Positions 10,648 to 22,200 of a DNA stretch of 64,000 bases are shown one piece after another (within the stretch, counting starts at the first letter, position 1; every line of letters begins with the position of its first letter). A program made the translations under genes and the position numbers. Origin of the DNA: Siderastrea siderea (Eukaryota; Cnidaria; Anthozoa; Scleractinia; Rhizangiidae). The notes under the pieces are model-generated. The model ran no database searches and was not told the DNA's origin. It worked only from the letters and a program-made list of their open reading frames with translations. The DNA lies in assembly GCA_964030785.1 (NCBI GenBank), contig OZ034978.1, forward strand, positions 12,513,953 through 12,577,952, read 5' to 3'.

Positions 10648-13600
10648 ATGAACCGTTTTCCTTTGCTCTTGTTTCTTTCCATCACTTGGGCAGCTCTTGC
10701 CTCTAGCCTCAGTCGCAGTCGCAGTAAGTAAGCTGCTTTATGTTTTTTTATGACTTTCTCAGTGGGTTCTAAGATAACTGCATGTACCACAGATGCGAAT
10801 TTAAAATATACCACTCTGAAGAAGACCCTGAAAGGAGGCTATAAACATCTTTTACAGGGACAATTTTTCAAACATCATTTACTTGCCAATTCATTCATCA
10901 ACACTATTTTTTATAACCCTTATGGCCTATTCCCAGCCCTAATGCCTCAAACACCATTTTCCAAGCCCAAAAACCGGCGAAACATATATCCTATTGCACC
11001 CCCTTAGAACCGTCCGAAGATGTTGTGCAGCGTGTGTTACCCCTAATTCTTGCTGTTTCCGTGTGTTCCATATTCCTAATTATTTTTCTGTACCCCTGTA
11101 TGGGAAGGCACGCCGCAATTCAATTTGTAAACTGCGTGCAAAGTTAAATGTATAAATCTTTAAGTTGTTTCGAGTAGAAGAACGTTTGGGCAAGCACTTA
11201 ATCCCCCTTCAATATTGCATTCACGTGGATGAAACCCTAAATTATGATCTTTCAAAAAAACTACTTGGCAATGTTTTGCCGTGGTGTTGTTCATTTTTGT
11301 ACATTTGCAACATGAAATCTGAGTTTCTTCTAACCGACGGCAAGTTGACGTGGATTGGAAAAGTGCTTAGAGGACTACATACACAAGAAAGGCCTAACGT
11401 ATTAACGACCCTTTATACTGTTTCCTGTTTTTAGCAAAATGGAGCTATAATCCGAATGACGTTTATGGTAAGCATATTTTTTGTCTTTCGTTTGCTTCAT
11501 TTTCAATTACGGGCTTCGTTCGGGAATATTTACGCAAACTTTTGATTACAACAGGTTTCCATGCGACAAAGGCACAACTTAAATTTATTTTCTCCCATTT
11601 TAACAGTTTTGGCCGTATTAGCACCAATGACTTAAATCTATCAGTTCAAGACTGAATTGATGAAGTAAAGAGTACTAGACTCGCCTCTTAAGACTAAAGT
11701 TACGCGGGTTTTAATCCAGGACTTAGGGTCATACGTGCCTTAAGTTTGTTTTTGGTTCTGACGATGCCCCGAAGGTTTCTCTTCCCTCCACATAAACAAT
11801 ATTCCAATTTTCAATTGGACCTCGATAAAAAGAACGTCAAATAGAAGCACCTGTGTTTGCTGTTTTTCCTCAATAAATTGCTAACTGTGTGATTTTTAAG
11901 GCTTCTTTAAGAACCATTAACCCACCTTTTGTATAAATTGGAGAGAGACTGAAGAGCGTGGTTGGCAGTGCGTGTAAAAATGAAAAGCTCAACATAATTT
12001 TTCAAGTATTCATACTCAAACTCCTTCTTCAATTTTTCTCTGTTCCAGGCCCAGGTAATTGGGGAGGCGAATGCGGCACAGGAAAAAAGCAGTCACCGAT
12101 CGACATTAACACGGCTAACACCACTCTTGACGAAACCTTGGGCACGTTTACCCTGAAAAACTACAACAAGAAACTGACGATAACCTTCACTGGTTCCAAC
12201 AACGGCCGCGCCTTAGAATTGTCATTCCCAGAGAAAGTGTACAACGTCAGCGGAGGAGGTCTCACCGGTGTTTACTCGACAGTTCAGTTTCACTTCCACT
12301 GGGGACCCGACAACTCAGTAGGGTCAGAACACACTGTGAACGGAAAAGAATATGCCGCCGAGGTGAGAGAGAGCAGGAAGTTTTTTTGTCAGCTTGTCAT
12401 CAATTCTTTTCTTTTTGTCATATCACGGAGTCTTTTTTTCTTTCCCACATCACTTGGTCTTTTGTTTTCTGCTCACCGTACAATCTTGCTCAGCCTGTCC
12501 AATCGATGAAAATCGATCATCGGAAAGCAATCAATATAATCAATATAATCGGTAAAAATTAATCGATTATTATTGATTGGTTGCATTAATTGATGAAAAT
12601 CGATACTCACAATTCTCCTCCTCCTGATTGTATCGATTTTTATCGATTTTATTGATTATTATCGGTTTTAATAAATAAGTAATTTATAACGTCCTGTAAG
12701 CGGATGCGTTGAAATTCGACCCCGCTCAACGCATCCGTTATTCGTGTGTAGTGAAGGGCCGACCGCGAGTGCCCATTTACAGTAAGGACGGGAGAATCTT
12801 TTATCCTCGCGAAGAAAATTGTCGACAGAGTAAAGTCATTCCGAGTGGTGAAACTGTTTGGTAGAGTTTTGATTTTAAGAGGGTTGAATACCATTTGATG
12901 TGGAACCTGCGAAGAGGCGAATTTTTCCCTGCGCTATAATTTAGTCTGTGCGCGGAGGATCTCTTGTTATTTTATGTAGTAATGGGTACTTTAAAGAAAC
13001 GTCGTTCAACGAAACCGCGTCTGTTCATAGAGATTAGACAGGGTTATTGAGAGAACATTGTCCCGTATCACGGCTTTCAACTAACGAGGCTTTTCGACAA
13101 GAAATGGTTTTCATGACACGCTTTCAATCAAGTTCCTCTTATTTTTTAAAAAGTTTAGAGGAAAAGCGGGAATTAAACTATGGATCTCTTTTCACGAAGG
13201 GAAGGATTTAGGTACAAGTACTTGAGCGCAGCGCAAAAGTATCTGACGACGACCGATGACAATCGGATAAATCGATGAAAATTGATAAAAATCGATGGAA
13301 ATCGATACTCACAACGTTTACGATCTTCAATTTTCATCGATTTTCGATATCAATCGATTAATTGCTATTGATTACTATCGATTACGATCGATTTTATCGA
13401 TTATCGGATATCATCGATTGGACAGGCCGGGAATCTTGTTACTTGTTGCAAATCTTTTCTAAAGCTGTCCTTTCTTCTTATTTTGTGCTGGTCGCGTAAT
13501 CTTTCCGTGTGTGCTTGTAACTCAATCTTTCTTTCTGCTGGTCACGCAAATTTTTATTCTTTATTTGCCTTGTTCTCTCAGCAATTTTTAATTTATGACG

Positions 13601-16248
13601 TGTTTTGTTGTTCGCAATAAGGGAACAGCACTACGAGAATGAAGTTCTAAAAGCCGCTGGATGGTCACACCGTATTTTATGAATGAATCTTTACACCATG
13701 CTCTTAACTATTTGAACTGAGATAACATGCTCTTTTCCTCTTTTTTTGCCTGCCTAACTTTCTCTGCCTTTTTAACTTTTGACGCATTCTTTTTTCTTTA
13801 TATTGTCGCTCCGTCGAGCAGTCGTTCCCTTTTGCAATTTTCTTTTTGCTCACTCCCTTTTGTAATTTTGGAATTTTCTATTTGCTTGTTACATAATCAG
13901 TTCTATTTGCCTCGTCACACTTTGCCCTTTATTTAGATTGCAACCCGACGGGTTTACTCTGTGAATTTTTCGGTAACACTTTGCCACTGGAGCTCTGAGT
14001 CTCTTACCCTACACTAGACCAAGCTCAGCTGCATTTTACAATCCTTTTCTAAACCAGACATTCACCAAGAAACTCCTACCCTACCATATACTCGCCTATT
14101 CTAGACTAAATTCCTCATACTACTGATCAATTACTCGATAAACGGCACCTCCTCTTGACCAAAATCTCTGATTTCTATACGCTATCCCAGATTAAACTGC
14201 TTAAAAACCATACCTTAACAGCGGTAAACCCATAAAGCCTATATATGGGTGTACCTCCCCAAGGGCTTCCAGTATAAGCTGGCAAGAAACAATCGATAAA
14301 CCGACAGGACCAGGCGATTGGACTGCTGGAAAGTTTTTTTGGTTTGGATAACTACACCGTACCTTTACACTCAAATGTTTTAACCATGTAGCATAACGAT
14401 TTACTTTTTCCATTCTTTTTCAGTTACACTTTGTTAGCTACAACACAAAATATGCCAGCCTCGCCCAAGCAATTAATCACCCTGATGGTCTCGCTGTTCT
14501 TGGAGTTTTAATTGAGGTAGAGTAACTTTGATGCAAAAATTAGACTAGCAGAGCGGTTTTCAGTTCAGTGAACTGGGTGACGCGCAATTCGGGAAGTTAC
14601 CAGGTGATTAATTTCAAAGTGTTTATATCAGATTTGGATTCTACGGCTGTATATCACAAGTTCAAATCAGTTAATAAAGTAATATTCCATTTTTTTACTC
14701 CAGGTTGGAGGTGGAAATAACACAGCATTCTCGTTTTTGGAACATGCCAAGGAACTTACTGACCCTTGTAAGTTTTGCTCTTGCTTCTGATTCATTCATG
14801 AAAGCACCCTACCCACCACATCCATCCATCCATCCATCCATCCATCCCATGAATAATGTGCATGGGACCTACTTGTTTCGAACAGTGATATGATTTTAAT
14901 GTATCTTTTAACGTCACATATTTATTGGCATAACGAAGTGACGGAGAAAAGGCCAAGAGTTGAGCAATGTGCCATGTACGCTTAAGCCGTTCACCAGTCT
15001 TTTAAAGTATACATCGATGAGTGAAAAGCTGAAGCTGAAAAGAGTTGCATGAAAAAGACCAAGTTGCATGAAATGACCACAAAAACGAATTTCAAGGTTT
15101 CTTGTTAACGTCGCCTAAGAACGTGTTTGTGAAAGGTGTTGACCAGGGCCAAAGTACGTAATCATACTAGTTCTTTGAATCTCTAAAGGTGGTCTAAACA
15201 GGTCGGATTCAAAGCCACAACCTCCCGCCCTGCAGTCTCGAGTATTTATCAATCGACCCCAGTTAGTTAATTTTGTTATCTGCTTTCAGTCTCTACCGTC
15301 AGTCACATCCCGGCCTTCAAGTTTGATGTTTTGTTACCTTATGACAAGACCAAGTTCTTCCGGTACAGTGGCTCACTCACTACTCCCACCTGCAAAGAGT
15401 CTGTCACATGGACTGTTTTCAATGATGCCGTCAAAATATCGCAATATCAGGTATAGTAATAACCAGCATCAGTAGAAATTTACCGGTTCTTTTGCGAATA
15501 ATAAGCAAATCTGATAGGCTTCTAGTCTTCGTTTACCATCGCAGCTCATTGACTACTCGATGAGATTCAACGATCGCACACGAAATGTCCTTGGAATATA
15601 AAATTTCAATTTGGTTAATAAATGAAGAAATGTCCATAGGTCAGTAGTAGAGCGTCGCGACCACTTTCTGGAAGGTCATAGTTTCCCATTGGGGGCTTAG
15701 TATGAGCTTTCTGCCCTTGAAACTTTTAGCGAGATGAAAAACCATTTATTCGACCACTTAGCTGTTTTATGCTAAGGTCAAAGAGAACGCCGCGGAACTA
15801 AGTGATGGTTCACTCTTTTAAATTTTTTTTTCAGATAAACCTTCTGCGCAGTCTCTTGAAGAATGACACTTCAGCAAACTTCGGGAATTTCCGCCCGGTG
15901 CAGCCAATCAACAACAGAACTGTCAGGGCTAGTTTGCAGGTCTCTGAGTTGAATACTACTAGTAGTCCGGCAACCACTGCTGCAACCACTGCTGCTGACA
16001 CTACTTCCACTGCTGGTGTTACTACTAACACTAACACTTCTGCTGGTGCTAATGTCACTTATACCTCCACTAAGACCACTGCTGGTGCTAATGTCCCTTC
16101 TACTTCCACTACCTTTTCTACCACTAGAGCTACTAGAGCCACGGAATTAGCAACAGTTCAATTTGACTATGAAGCGGGTTCATCTGCTGTCAATGTGACC
16201 GCTGGCCTGTTTTTGTCCGTGTTGTTTGCTGTGCTTTTGGTGCATTAG
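10648..16248 (+). CDS. CA1: secreted/GPI-type alpha-carbonic anhydrase, 7 exons
   Basis: This gene should encode an extracellular zinc enzyme that interconverts CO2 and bicarbonate. Predicted exons are 10648-10723, 11435-11467, 12049-12362, 14424-14516, 14704-14767, 15290-15450 and 15835-16248. All have GT/AG borders and matching phases, giving 384 aa. The order is signal peptide (1-~19), W28/Y30 of the N-terminal WSY motif, and the catalytic domain to ~270. Zinc ligands are H118 and H120 in QFHFHWG and H143 in LHFV. The gatekeeper Glu is E130, and T224-T225 in SLTTPTC match Thr199-Thr200 of human CA II. C45 and C228 match the disulfide of CA IV-type enzymes. The proton-shuttle His64 position is R90. 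A Thr-rich stalk (~282-355) and a hydrophobic C-terminus (AGLFLSVLFAVLLVH) suggest a GPI anchor. AATAAA at 17401 is a possible poly(A) signal. Confidence 0.9.
11630..11830 (+). repeat. Degenerate SINE remnant in CA1 intron 2
   Basis: The segment resembles the better-preserved tRNA-SINE at 33210-33420: a B-box-like GCGGGTTTTAATCC, then TTTGTTTTTGGTTCTGA, TCTCTTCCCTCC and a CCAATTTTCAATTGGACCT-like tail. An equally degenerate copy sits at the matching position of CA2 intron 2 (~21000-21190), so it was inserted before the gene duplication. Confidence 0.6.
12489..13431. mobile_element. hAT-like TIR element in CA1 intron 3
   Basis: This is a 943-bp insertion with inverted ends GCCTGTCCAATCGATGA. 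The subterminal regions on both sides (12500-12660 and 13255-13425) are packed with ATCGATTT/AAATCGAT repeats in opposite orientation. It is bordered by a 7-bp direct repeat AATCTTG (12482-12488 and 13432-13438), which is 8 bp if one mismatch is allowed. The target-site length fits hAT elements, which usually make 8 bp. No transposase ORF is present, so it is non-autonomous. CA2 intron 3 is only 300 bp and lacks it. Confidence 0.75.
13945..14266. mobile_element. Old MITE copy in CA1 intron 3 (relative of 31396-31844)
   Basis: The interior and right end match the MITE at 31396-31844: ..TGATTTCTATAC.CTATCCCAGA, a CTGCTT.AAAACCATACC block, an ACAGCGG stretch and a TATATATGGG-GTACC-CCCC end. It is more degraded than that copy, and its left border is approximate. 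Confidence 0.6.
14816..14849. repeat. (CATC)n microsatellite in CA1 intron 5
   Basis: Six to seven CATC units lie just after CA1 exon 5. There is no sign of function. Confidence 0.85.
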
Positions 16249-17030
16249 TTTGAAGTTATGTTGTCATAGTGGTTTACTTTCAGTTACATTCCATTCTTGG
16301 CCCCTTTGGTTTCTCAGCTGCGTCTAATATTTGATCATGCGCAAAAGATAAAAGCCCTAGCGCTTGACAAGGACCAACTTCTTCTTGACTAAAGTCTGCG
16401 CAGAGAGGGGAAAAACCACCCCTTGTAAGGGCAATCCTGCCTCTGAGAAATCAGCCCAGTTGCTAAGCAACATGACTCGCCTTAAAGCCGTGATTGACAA
16501 GACAGTTTTCGAAATTGTACGGGAGTGCTCGCGTTTCTTTATGATTGGACAATAACAAACGGGACCTCTGTCAATGGTGTTACAAAGAGATTAATGAAAA
16601 CTGGATAGGCGATGACGCACTCACAGTACTCTTGGAAACTTACAATTGGAAACCATATATGATCGCTTATTACTTAAAAAATATGCCCAGAAAAGTGTTT
16701 GTTCCTCGCCTAAGAGTAGCAGAGCGGTGTTTGACTGACAGCCGGACTCATTTTTTTAACCAACGAGAAGCAAAGCCGAAAGCCAAAAATAACGTGGCTC
16801 AGGGGTGTTTTTCCCACGCTTGGCGCCAGATGCAAGGCTTCACGGCGAATTATGTTCGAAACCTTTGTTGTGATTAGTCAGGTCAGGAGCATGTTCCCGC
16901 CAGTGACGACTCAAATTTTTGTTCAGTTTTATCACAGTTATCAGAAAATTCACAAAGCCTTTGCTGTGATTGGTCCGGGTCTGGAGGATGTTCCTACTGG
17001 TCAAATGTGATGACTCAAATTTTTGTTTTA
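16249..17030. other. CA1 3' flank with a ~100-bp direct repeat
   Basis: Two imperfect copies of a ~100-bp unit (about 16853-16955 and 16960-17250) share TTTGCTGTGATT-like, ACTCAAATTTTTGTT and TTTTATCAC stretches. The second copy is split by the MITE at 17031-17218. ORFs in 16364-16877 have no recognisable domain and are probably chance reading frames in the 3' UTR or downstream sequence. Confidence 0.5.
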
Positions 17031-17218
17031 CAGGGGAACCTGTATTAAGCGGACCCCATATTAAGCGGAAACCCTTCATTAAGCGGACACGAGCGTCAGT
17101 GAGTTCCAAACGTTTCTTCCCATATTTTCTGTACAATGAGCCTGTATTTACCGGACACCTCTATTAAGCAGGCACTAGCGAGAGTCCCGTGGGTGTCCGT
17201 TCAATACGGGATTCACTG
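17031..17218. mobile_element. pogo/Tigger-like MITE with TA target duplication
   Basis: This 188-bp element has inverted ends of the CAGNGGAACC-TATTAAGCGGAC type, characteristic of Tc1/mariner pogo-Tigger MITEs. A TA dinucleotide flanks it on both sides (17029-17030 and 17219-17220). It interrupts the second copy of a local direct repeat, whose first copy serves as the empty site. Confidence 0.75.
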
Positions 17219-17220
17219 TA

Positions 17221-17638
17221 GTTTTATCACGGTTTCCAGAAAACACACTTGTATCTAATCATGTTTCTTCTATACCCTCAAACCATTTTTAAATATTTTG
17301 TTCCATTACTGACCTTACTATAGATATTTGTAAAAATATCGAGTGCCGTGCGCAGTTTAGTGACAGAATCACCAACAATACCGTGACCTAGTGTTATAGA
17401 AATAAATAGTGTGACATGGTTTGGCAAGGCCGGGTTGATAGAATCCGGCGCCCCAATAGCTCAACATTCAAGCTTCCCAGGTAAAATAAAAGAGCATTGT
17501 GTTTCCTTTTTATTGTGGGCCTTATTTTGCAAAACGATTTAAACCAACAAGAAACTTTAAAAAAGGGACAAAACAGGTGTTGCTTTTGAGTTTATCTTGA
17601 TTTCGGTTTGCTTTCCGCCCGGTTTTTTTCGAAAACTG

Positions 17639-17692
<54 letters not shown>

Positions 17693-18650
17693 CAATTCGC
17701 GCTGATCCAGGATTTTCGATCATCAAGCGATGTTTTCGTTCTTAGCATCTTTTACTGCTCCATATAAATAGTGTCAAGGACAAAAACTATTTCATAGAAA
17801 TGTAGAAAATGTTTATAGAAGTGTTCATATAGAAATGTTTATACTTCAGCGAATTATTTAGTAAAACAATAAAAGAAGAATTTCCATGTCCGCTGTAACT
17901 GAGAAAGTGGAGTTCTCGTTTGATTGTTGTCGTAATTCACAGACTGTAATTTTCGCCGACCTAAACTTTTTATACTCTCAAAAGCAAAACGAAATTCACA
18001 ATGACAGCCAGCAATCTGAACAATATAATATCGCAGTCTTGCTTAGTGTAGCTGTGAATCTATAATTTCAGACAATCCCTCCAGGCTTACTCCATCTTGC
18101 ATTACTAGTATATACGACGAGCAAAAACTTTTGAAAATCCTGAAAGTTAACAGTGACAGGACCATTCAGTTTTTAATGCTTAATGAATCCCTCTTGTTAC
18201 CAATATATATATATATATAAATTCTTAAGTTCTTTTGTATGACTGTAGATATTATCCATTGGCCTTCAAACGGCTGTAGCGATCACAAGACCTCAGAAAG
18301 ACGGGTATCCACGTTTTTTCTTTAGGTGACTGGAAATAAGTTGTTCATGGCCCATGAGGTTATTCATGGTAACACGTTCGCGTGTAAAAAGCTTATTAAG
18401 TCTCTACGCACACGCGATCGCTGGATCGGCGTAAGACACAAGTCTTTAGAATGTAACCTCAGACATTCAGCTGCAAACAAACGATAATTAGACCCCAAGA
18501 ATCGGAGAAACTTCCATCTACGCCGATTACCTGCTCCTTGTAGTTGAAATTTGTAGTTCTTCGAGGTCCATGTAGTGCGAAGATTCGTTGGAACGGAGTT
18601 CGAATCGATCACTAGACCCATGACTCTTTGCGAACTCTGTCCAACCTCCT
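17221..18650. other. Intergenic region between CA1 and CA2 units
   Basis: It contains AATAAA at 17401 (possible CA1 poly(A) signal), a (TAA)n microsatellite at 17638-17691 and a short (TA)n run near 18203-18220. Short ORFs (17557-17748, 18364-18621) lack recognisable domains, and I see no gene. Confidence 0.5.
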
Positions 18651-18654
18651 CTGC

Positions 18655-19165
18655 TTGAATGCCAAATATTAATCCAGAACTTATGTTTCCTGTTTTTAAA
18701 TAAAAATTTATTGGATACTTCCTTTTGTCCTTGTCGGCTTCTAATTTGTTTACAAAGTAAGTTTATTTTGAAAATGACGTCTAATACAAAGTTTACTCGA
18801 TGTTGTCATGGCAATTCTATACGGAGCTGTATATGGGCATGCGTAAAACAGTTCAGCTGAGTTAAATATAAAACGTCAACATATCGCCCAGTCCTTGATT
18901 AGAAGTAAAGAGATGGCATTAAGCTTAAAATCTGACAAGCAATATCTGTCGCGCTGAATTAATTGTTAGTTTGGTTCGTTTCCAGTTGAAGTAATCCGCT
19001 CTTAGCTAAATCAACTCAAATGTAGAAATTTTGGTTTCAGTCAGATGCACTTACGTTATCAATATTGCTCCTTAATAACAATGGCAATATATTAAAGATA
19101 AACCATCATGAATTATAAGTATCTTATTTTTAAATTAGCAGAAATAGAAATCGTGACTATATAAG
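18655..19165 (+). promoter_or_regulatory. CA2 upstream module and TATA box
   Basis: From the ATCCAGAACTT anchor near 18670 onward, the segment aligns with the last ~550 bp upstream of CA1. It includes the GAGATGGCATTAAGCTT and GACAAGCAATATCTGTCG blocks and the TATTAAAGATAAACCATCA block. TATATAAG lies at 19158-19165, 49 bp before the ATG. The two CACGTG repeats of the CA1 promoter are missing: the TATA box follows almost directly after the AGAAATAGAAAT block. Confidence 0.65.
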
Positions 19166-19214
19166 ACTGTATATGAGATCGCTTTCTTCTCTTTCCTCCA
19201 GACATACAGTGAAC

Positions 19215-22200
19215 ATGGATCGTTTTAATTTGCTCGCGTTTCTTTGCGTCACTTGGGTAACATTTGCCTTCAGCCGTAACCACAGTAAGTAAGCAGCTTT
19301 TGTCTCTTTTAACACGACCTTCAGCGGGTTTTGAGATACTTGCATATGCCGAAGATCCGAATTGAAATATACACCACTCCCATCAAGACACTGAGAGCAG
19401 GCTGTAAACAATATTTATGTCCCAATTTTTCAAACATCATTCATCAGTTCATGTATTAACTATTTATTTACCAACACTAAGTTTTCCAAAATCCCACCTG
19501 ACCCCAATTCCTCGTCTCAATGCCTCAATACCCGTTTTCTCAAGTGCAAAAAGGCGAAACCCAGTGGCACATTTCACCCCCTTAGGGGCCGATTACATGC
19601 GAATTCCGCCCGGGCTAAAACTCCAGCCCGGCTTTTTGGACATATTCCTCTGATGAGGGGTTTGCAACTACATGATGAAAGTTCAGGGCAGGCTGAAATT
19701 TCCAGCCCAGCCAAGCAGGTTGAAAAGACCCAAGTTATCGCAACCAAATTTTCAGCCTGGGCTCGGTCATGCGCACTGATTGTGTTTTCATTGTACGACG
19801 TTTTCCTGCAAATTTTCTCGCTCATGCAATTTTAATTACTGCGCCCTGGCTGAAATTCGCTATAAAATTGCAGCAATATCTCGCCGTATCAAATAATCAG
19901 GCCCTTAGAACCGTCTCTAAACGCCGCAATTTAGAATTGCGTGTTAAGCTACACCATGTGTCCTGGCCTTAATTTCAACATCATTGCAGTAGATTGTTTA
20001 GTTCTTTAAGTTGTTTCGAGTGGAAGAAAGATTGGATTAAGATACTAAATACCCGTTTTTAGTGGTAGATTCATGTAGTTGAAACCCTAAATTATGGATA
20101 TTCAAATAAAAACTACCTAGCAATACTTTCCTGTGATGTTGATTATTTTTCTACACTCTGCAAAATAAAACATGCGAAATCGGACTTTCTTCAAATGACG
20201 GGCAAGTCTACACGAATTGAAAAACCGTCTGACTAGATATAAAATGAAAAAGAAACCGTATTAGCGACCCTTTTTTTTGATTCCTTTTCTCAGGAAAATC
20301 GAGCTATAACCCGAATGACCGAATAACTTTGTCTTTTGGCTTCGATAAATATTAAACCACGTAGCAATACTTTCCTGCGATTTTGTTTGTTTTTCTGCTC
20401 TTTGCAAGGTGAAATATGCGAAATGGGAGTTTCTTGAAACGACGGGAAATTAAGTTGGGACGAATTCGAAAAGCGCCTTGTGGACTAAATACTTAGACAA
20501 ATCTTCGTACTCAGATTAACAAGCCTTATTTTTGTTTCCTCTTTGCAGGGAAATGGAGATATCATCCGAATGACGTCAGTGGTAAGGATATTTTGTTTTT
20601 TGTCTTTGATATTTTTAAACCACTCAACAATACTTTGCAGTGATGTTGTGTATTTTTGTACACTTTGCAAAATGATACATGTGAAATGTACATGCAAGTC
20701 GACCAAAACTAAAAAAGCATCTGACCTGTGATATAAAACAAAAGCTAGACTTATTACTGTTTCCTCTTCGCAGGAAAATGGAGCTATAACCCGAATGGCC
20801 TATATGGTAAGGATATTTTGTCTTTTGTCTTGATTTTTTTCACTTTTATTTGCTTCATTTTCAAAATTAATACGAGCTTGACTACCGACTATTTGAGCAG
20901 ACTTTTTACAAAATACCAGGTGACAGAAGTGCAACTTGAATATACTTTCTCCATTTTTATCATTGTAAGCCGTATTAACAACAGTGACTAAAATATATCA
21001 ATTGACGAGAGGGTTGAGGTAGTAATGAGTAAGATCAGCACTCGACACTGTGTCGCGGGTATAATCTCTGCAGAATCAGCGTGGGTTGAGTTTATTGTTG
21101 TCGGAGTTATGATCACTTACCGAGAGTGTTTCCTCCCCTCACATAAACGATATTTTCAAATTCCAATAAGACCTGAATTTTTTTTAAAAAAGTCAATTTT
21201 AATCGCCTGCGTTTGTTTTGTTTTTTCTTTTTTTCACTAAATTGCTTACGTTATGATTTTTAAGGCCTCTGTGAGTACTGACCTTCTGCATAAATGGGGC
21301 AAGGAGGAGTGAACTTGGCGGAGCGTCTAAGCATGAAAAACTTAATGCATGGCGGAGAATGGCTATTGTTGTCGTGTCATTTACTTACAGTCCATGAAAG
21401 TTCCTAAGTCTGTCACATAGCCATTGTTATTCAAAGCCGCTCGGAAAGAACATCCTCTGTTGGTTGCCATGAACACGGGGCTGTGCTCATTATCATAGAG
21501 GAGGCGGGCTGAACAAACAACCAAATCGCGCTACTTTGTTTTCCCTTTTTCATTCAAAATCACCCCTTTACCCAAATGTTTTCAGGTGTTAATAGTCAAC
21601 AACTTTCTTCAATTTTTCTCCGTTCCAGGTCCTGGTAATTGGGGAAGTGAATGCAGCGGAGGAAGAAAACAATCACCAATCGACATTAACAAGGCTAGCG
21701 CCACTTTCGACAAAACCTTGGGCAGGTTTACCATTACAAACTACGACAAGAAATTACCGGGCGTAACCTTCACTGGCTCGAACAATGGTCACGCCCTGAA
21801 AATGTCATTTCCAGAAAAGGTGTACTACGTCAGTGGAGGAGGTCTCACTGGTGTTTACACGACAGTTCAGTTTCACTTCCACTGGGGACCCGACAACTCA
21901 GTAGGGTCAGAACACACTGTGAACGGAAAAGAATATGCCGCCGAGGTGAGAGAGGGCAGGAGGGTTTTTTGTGGCTCATCACGCAGTCTTTCTCTTTATT
22001 TTGTTGTTCTGAAGAATCTTCCCGTTTTTGCTAAAGCAAATTTCTGTACCTTGTCACACTTTATTCTTAGTTTGGCTTGTAATACAGGTTGACAACTTAG
22101 AAGCGACTGCATGAGTAAGTAACACCACATACTACTTATACATACTACTCACACTACTTTGGATGGCAGACCGTATTTTAGAACAAATCTATACACTTAA

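Noticed and set aside
16364..16877. ORFs downstream of the CA1 stop
   Set aside because: No recognisable motif. They lie in the probable 3' UTR and flank, and one runs into a direct repeat.
19640..19680. CTGATGAGG at 19650 as another hammerhead
   Set aside because: No GAAAC box or stem II follows at the right distance.
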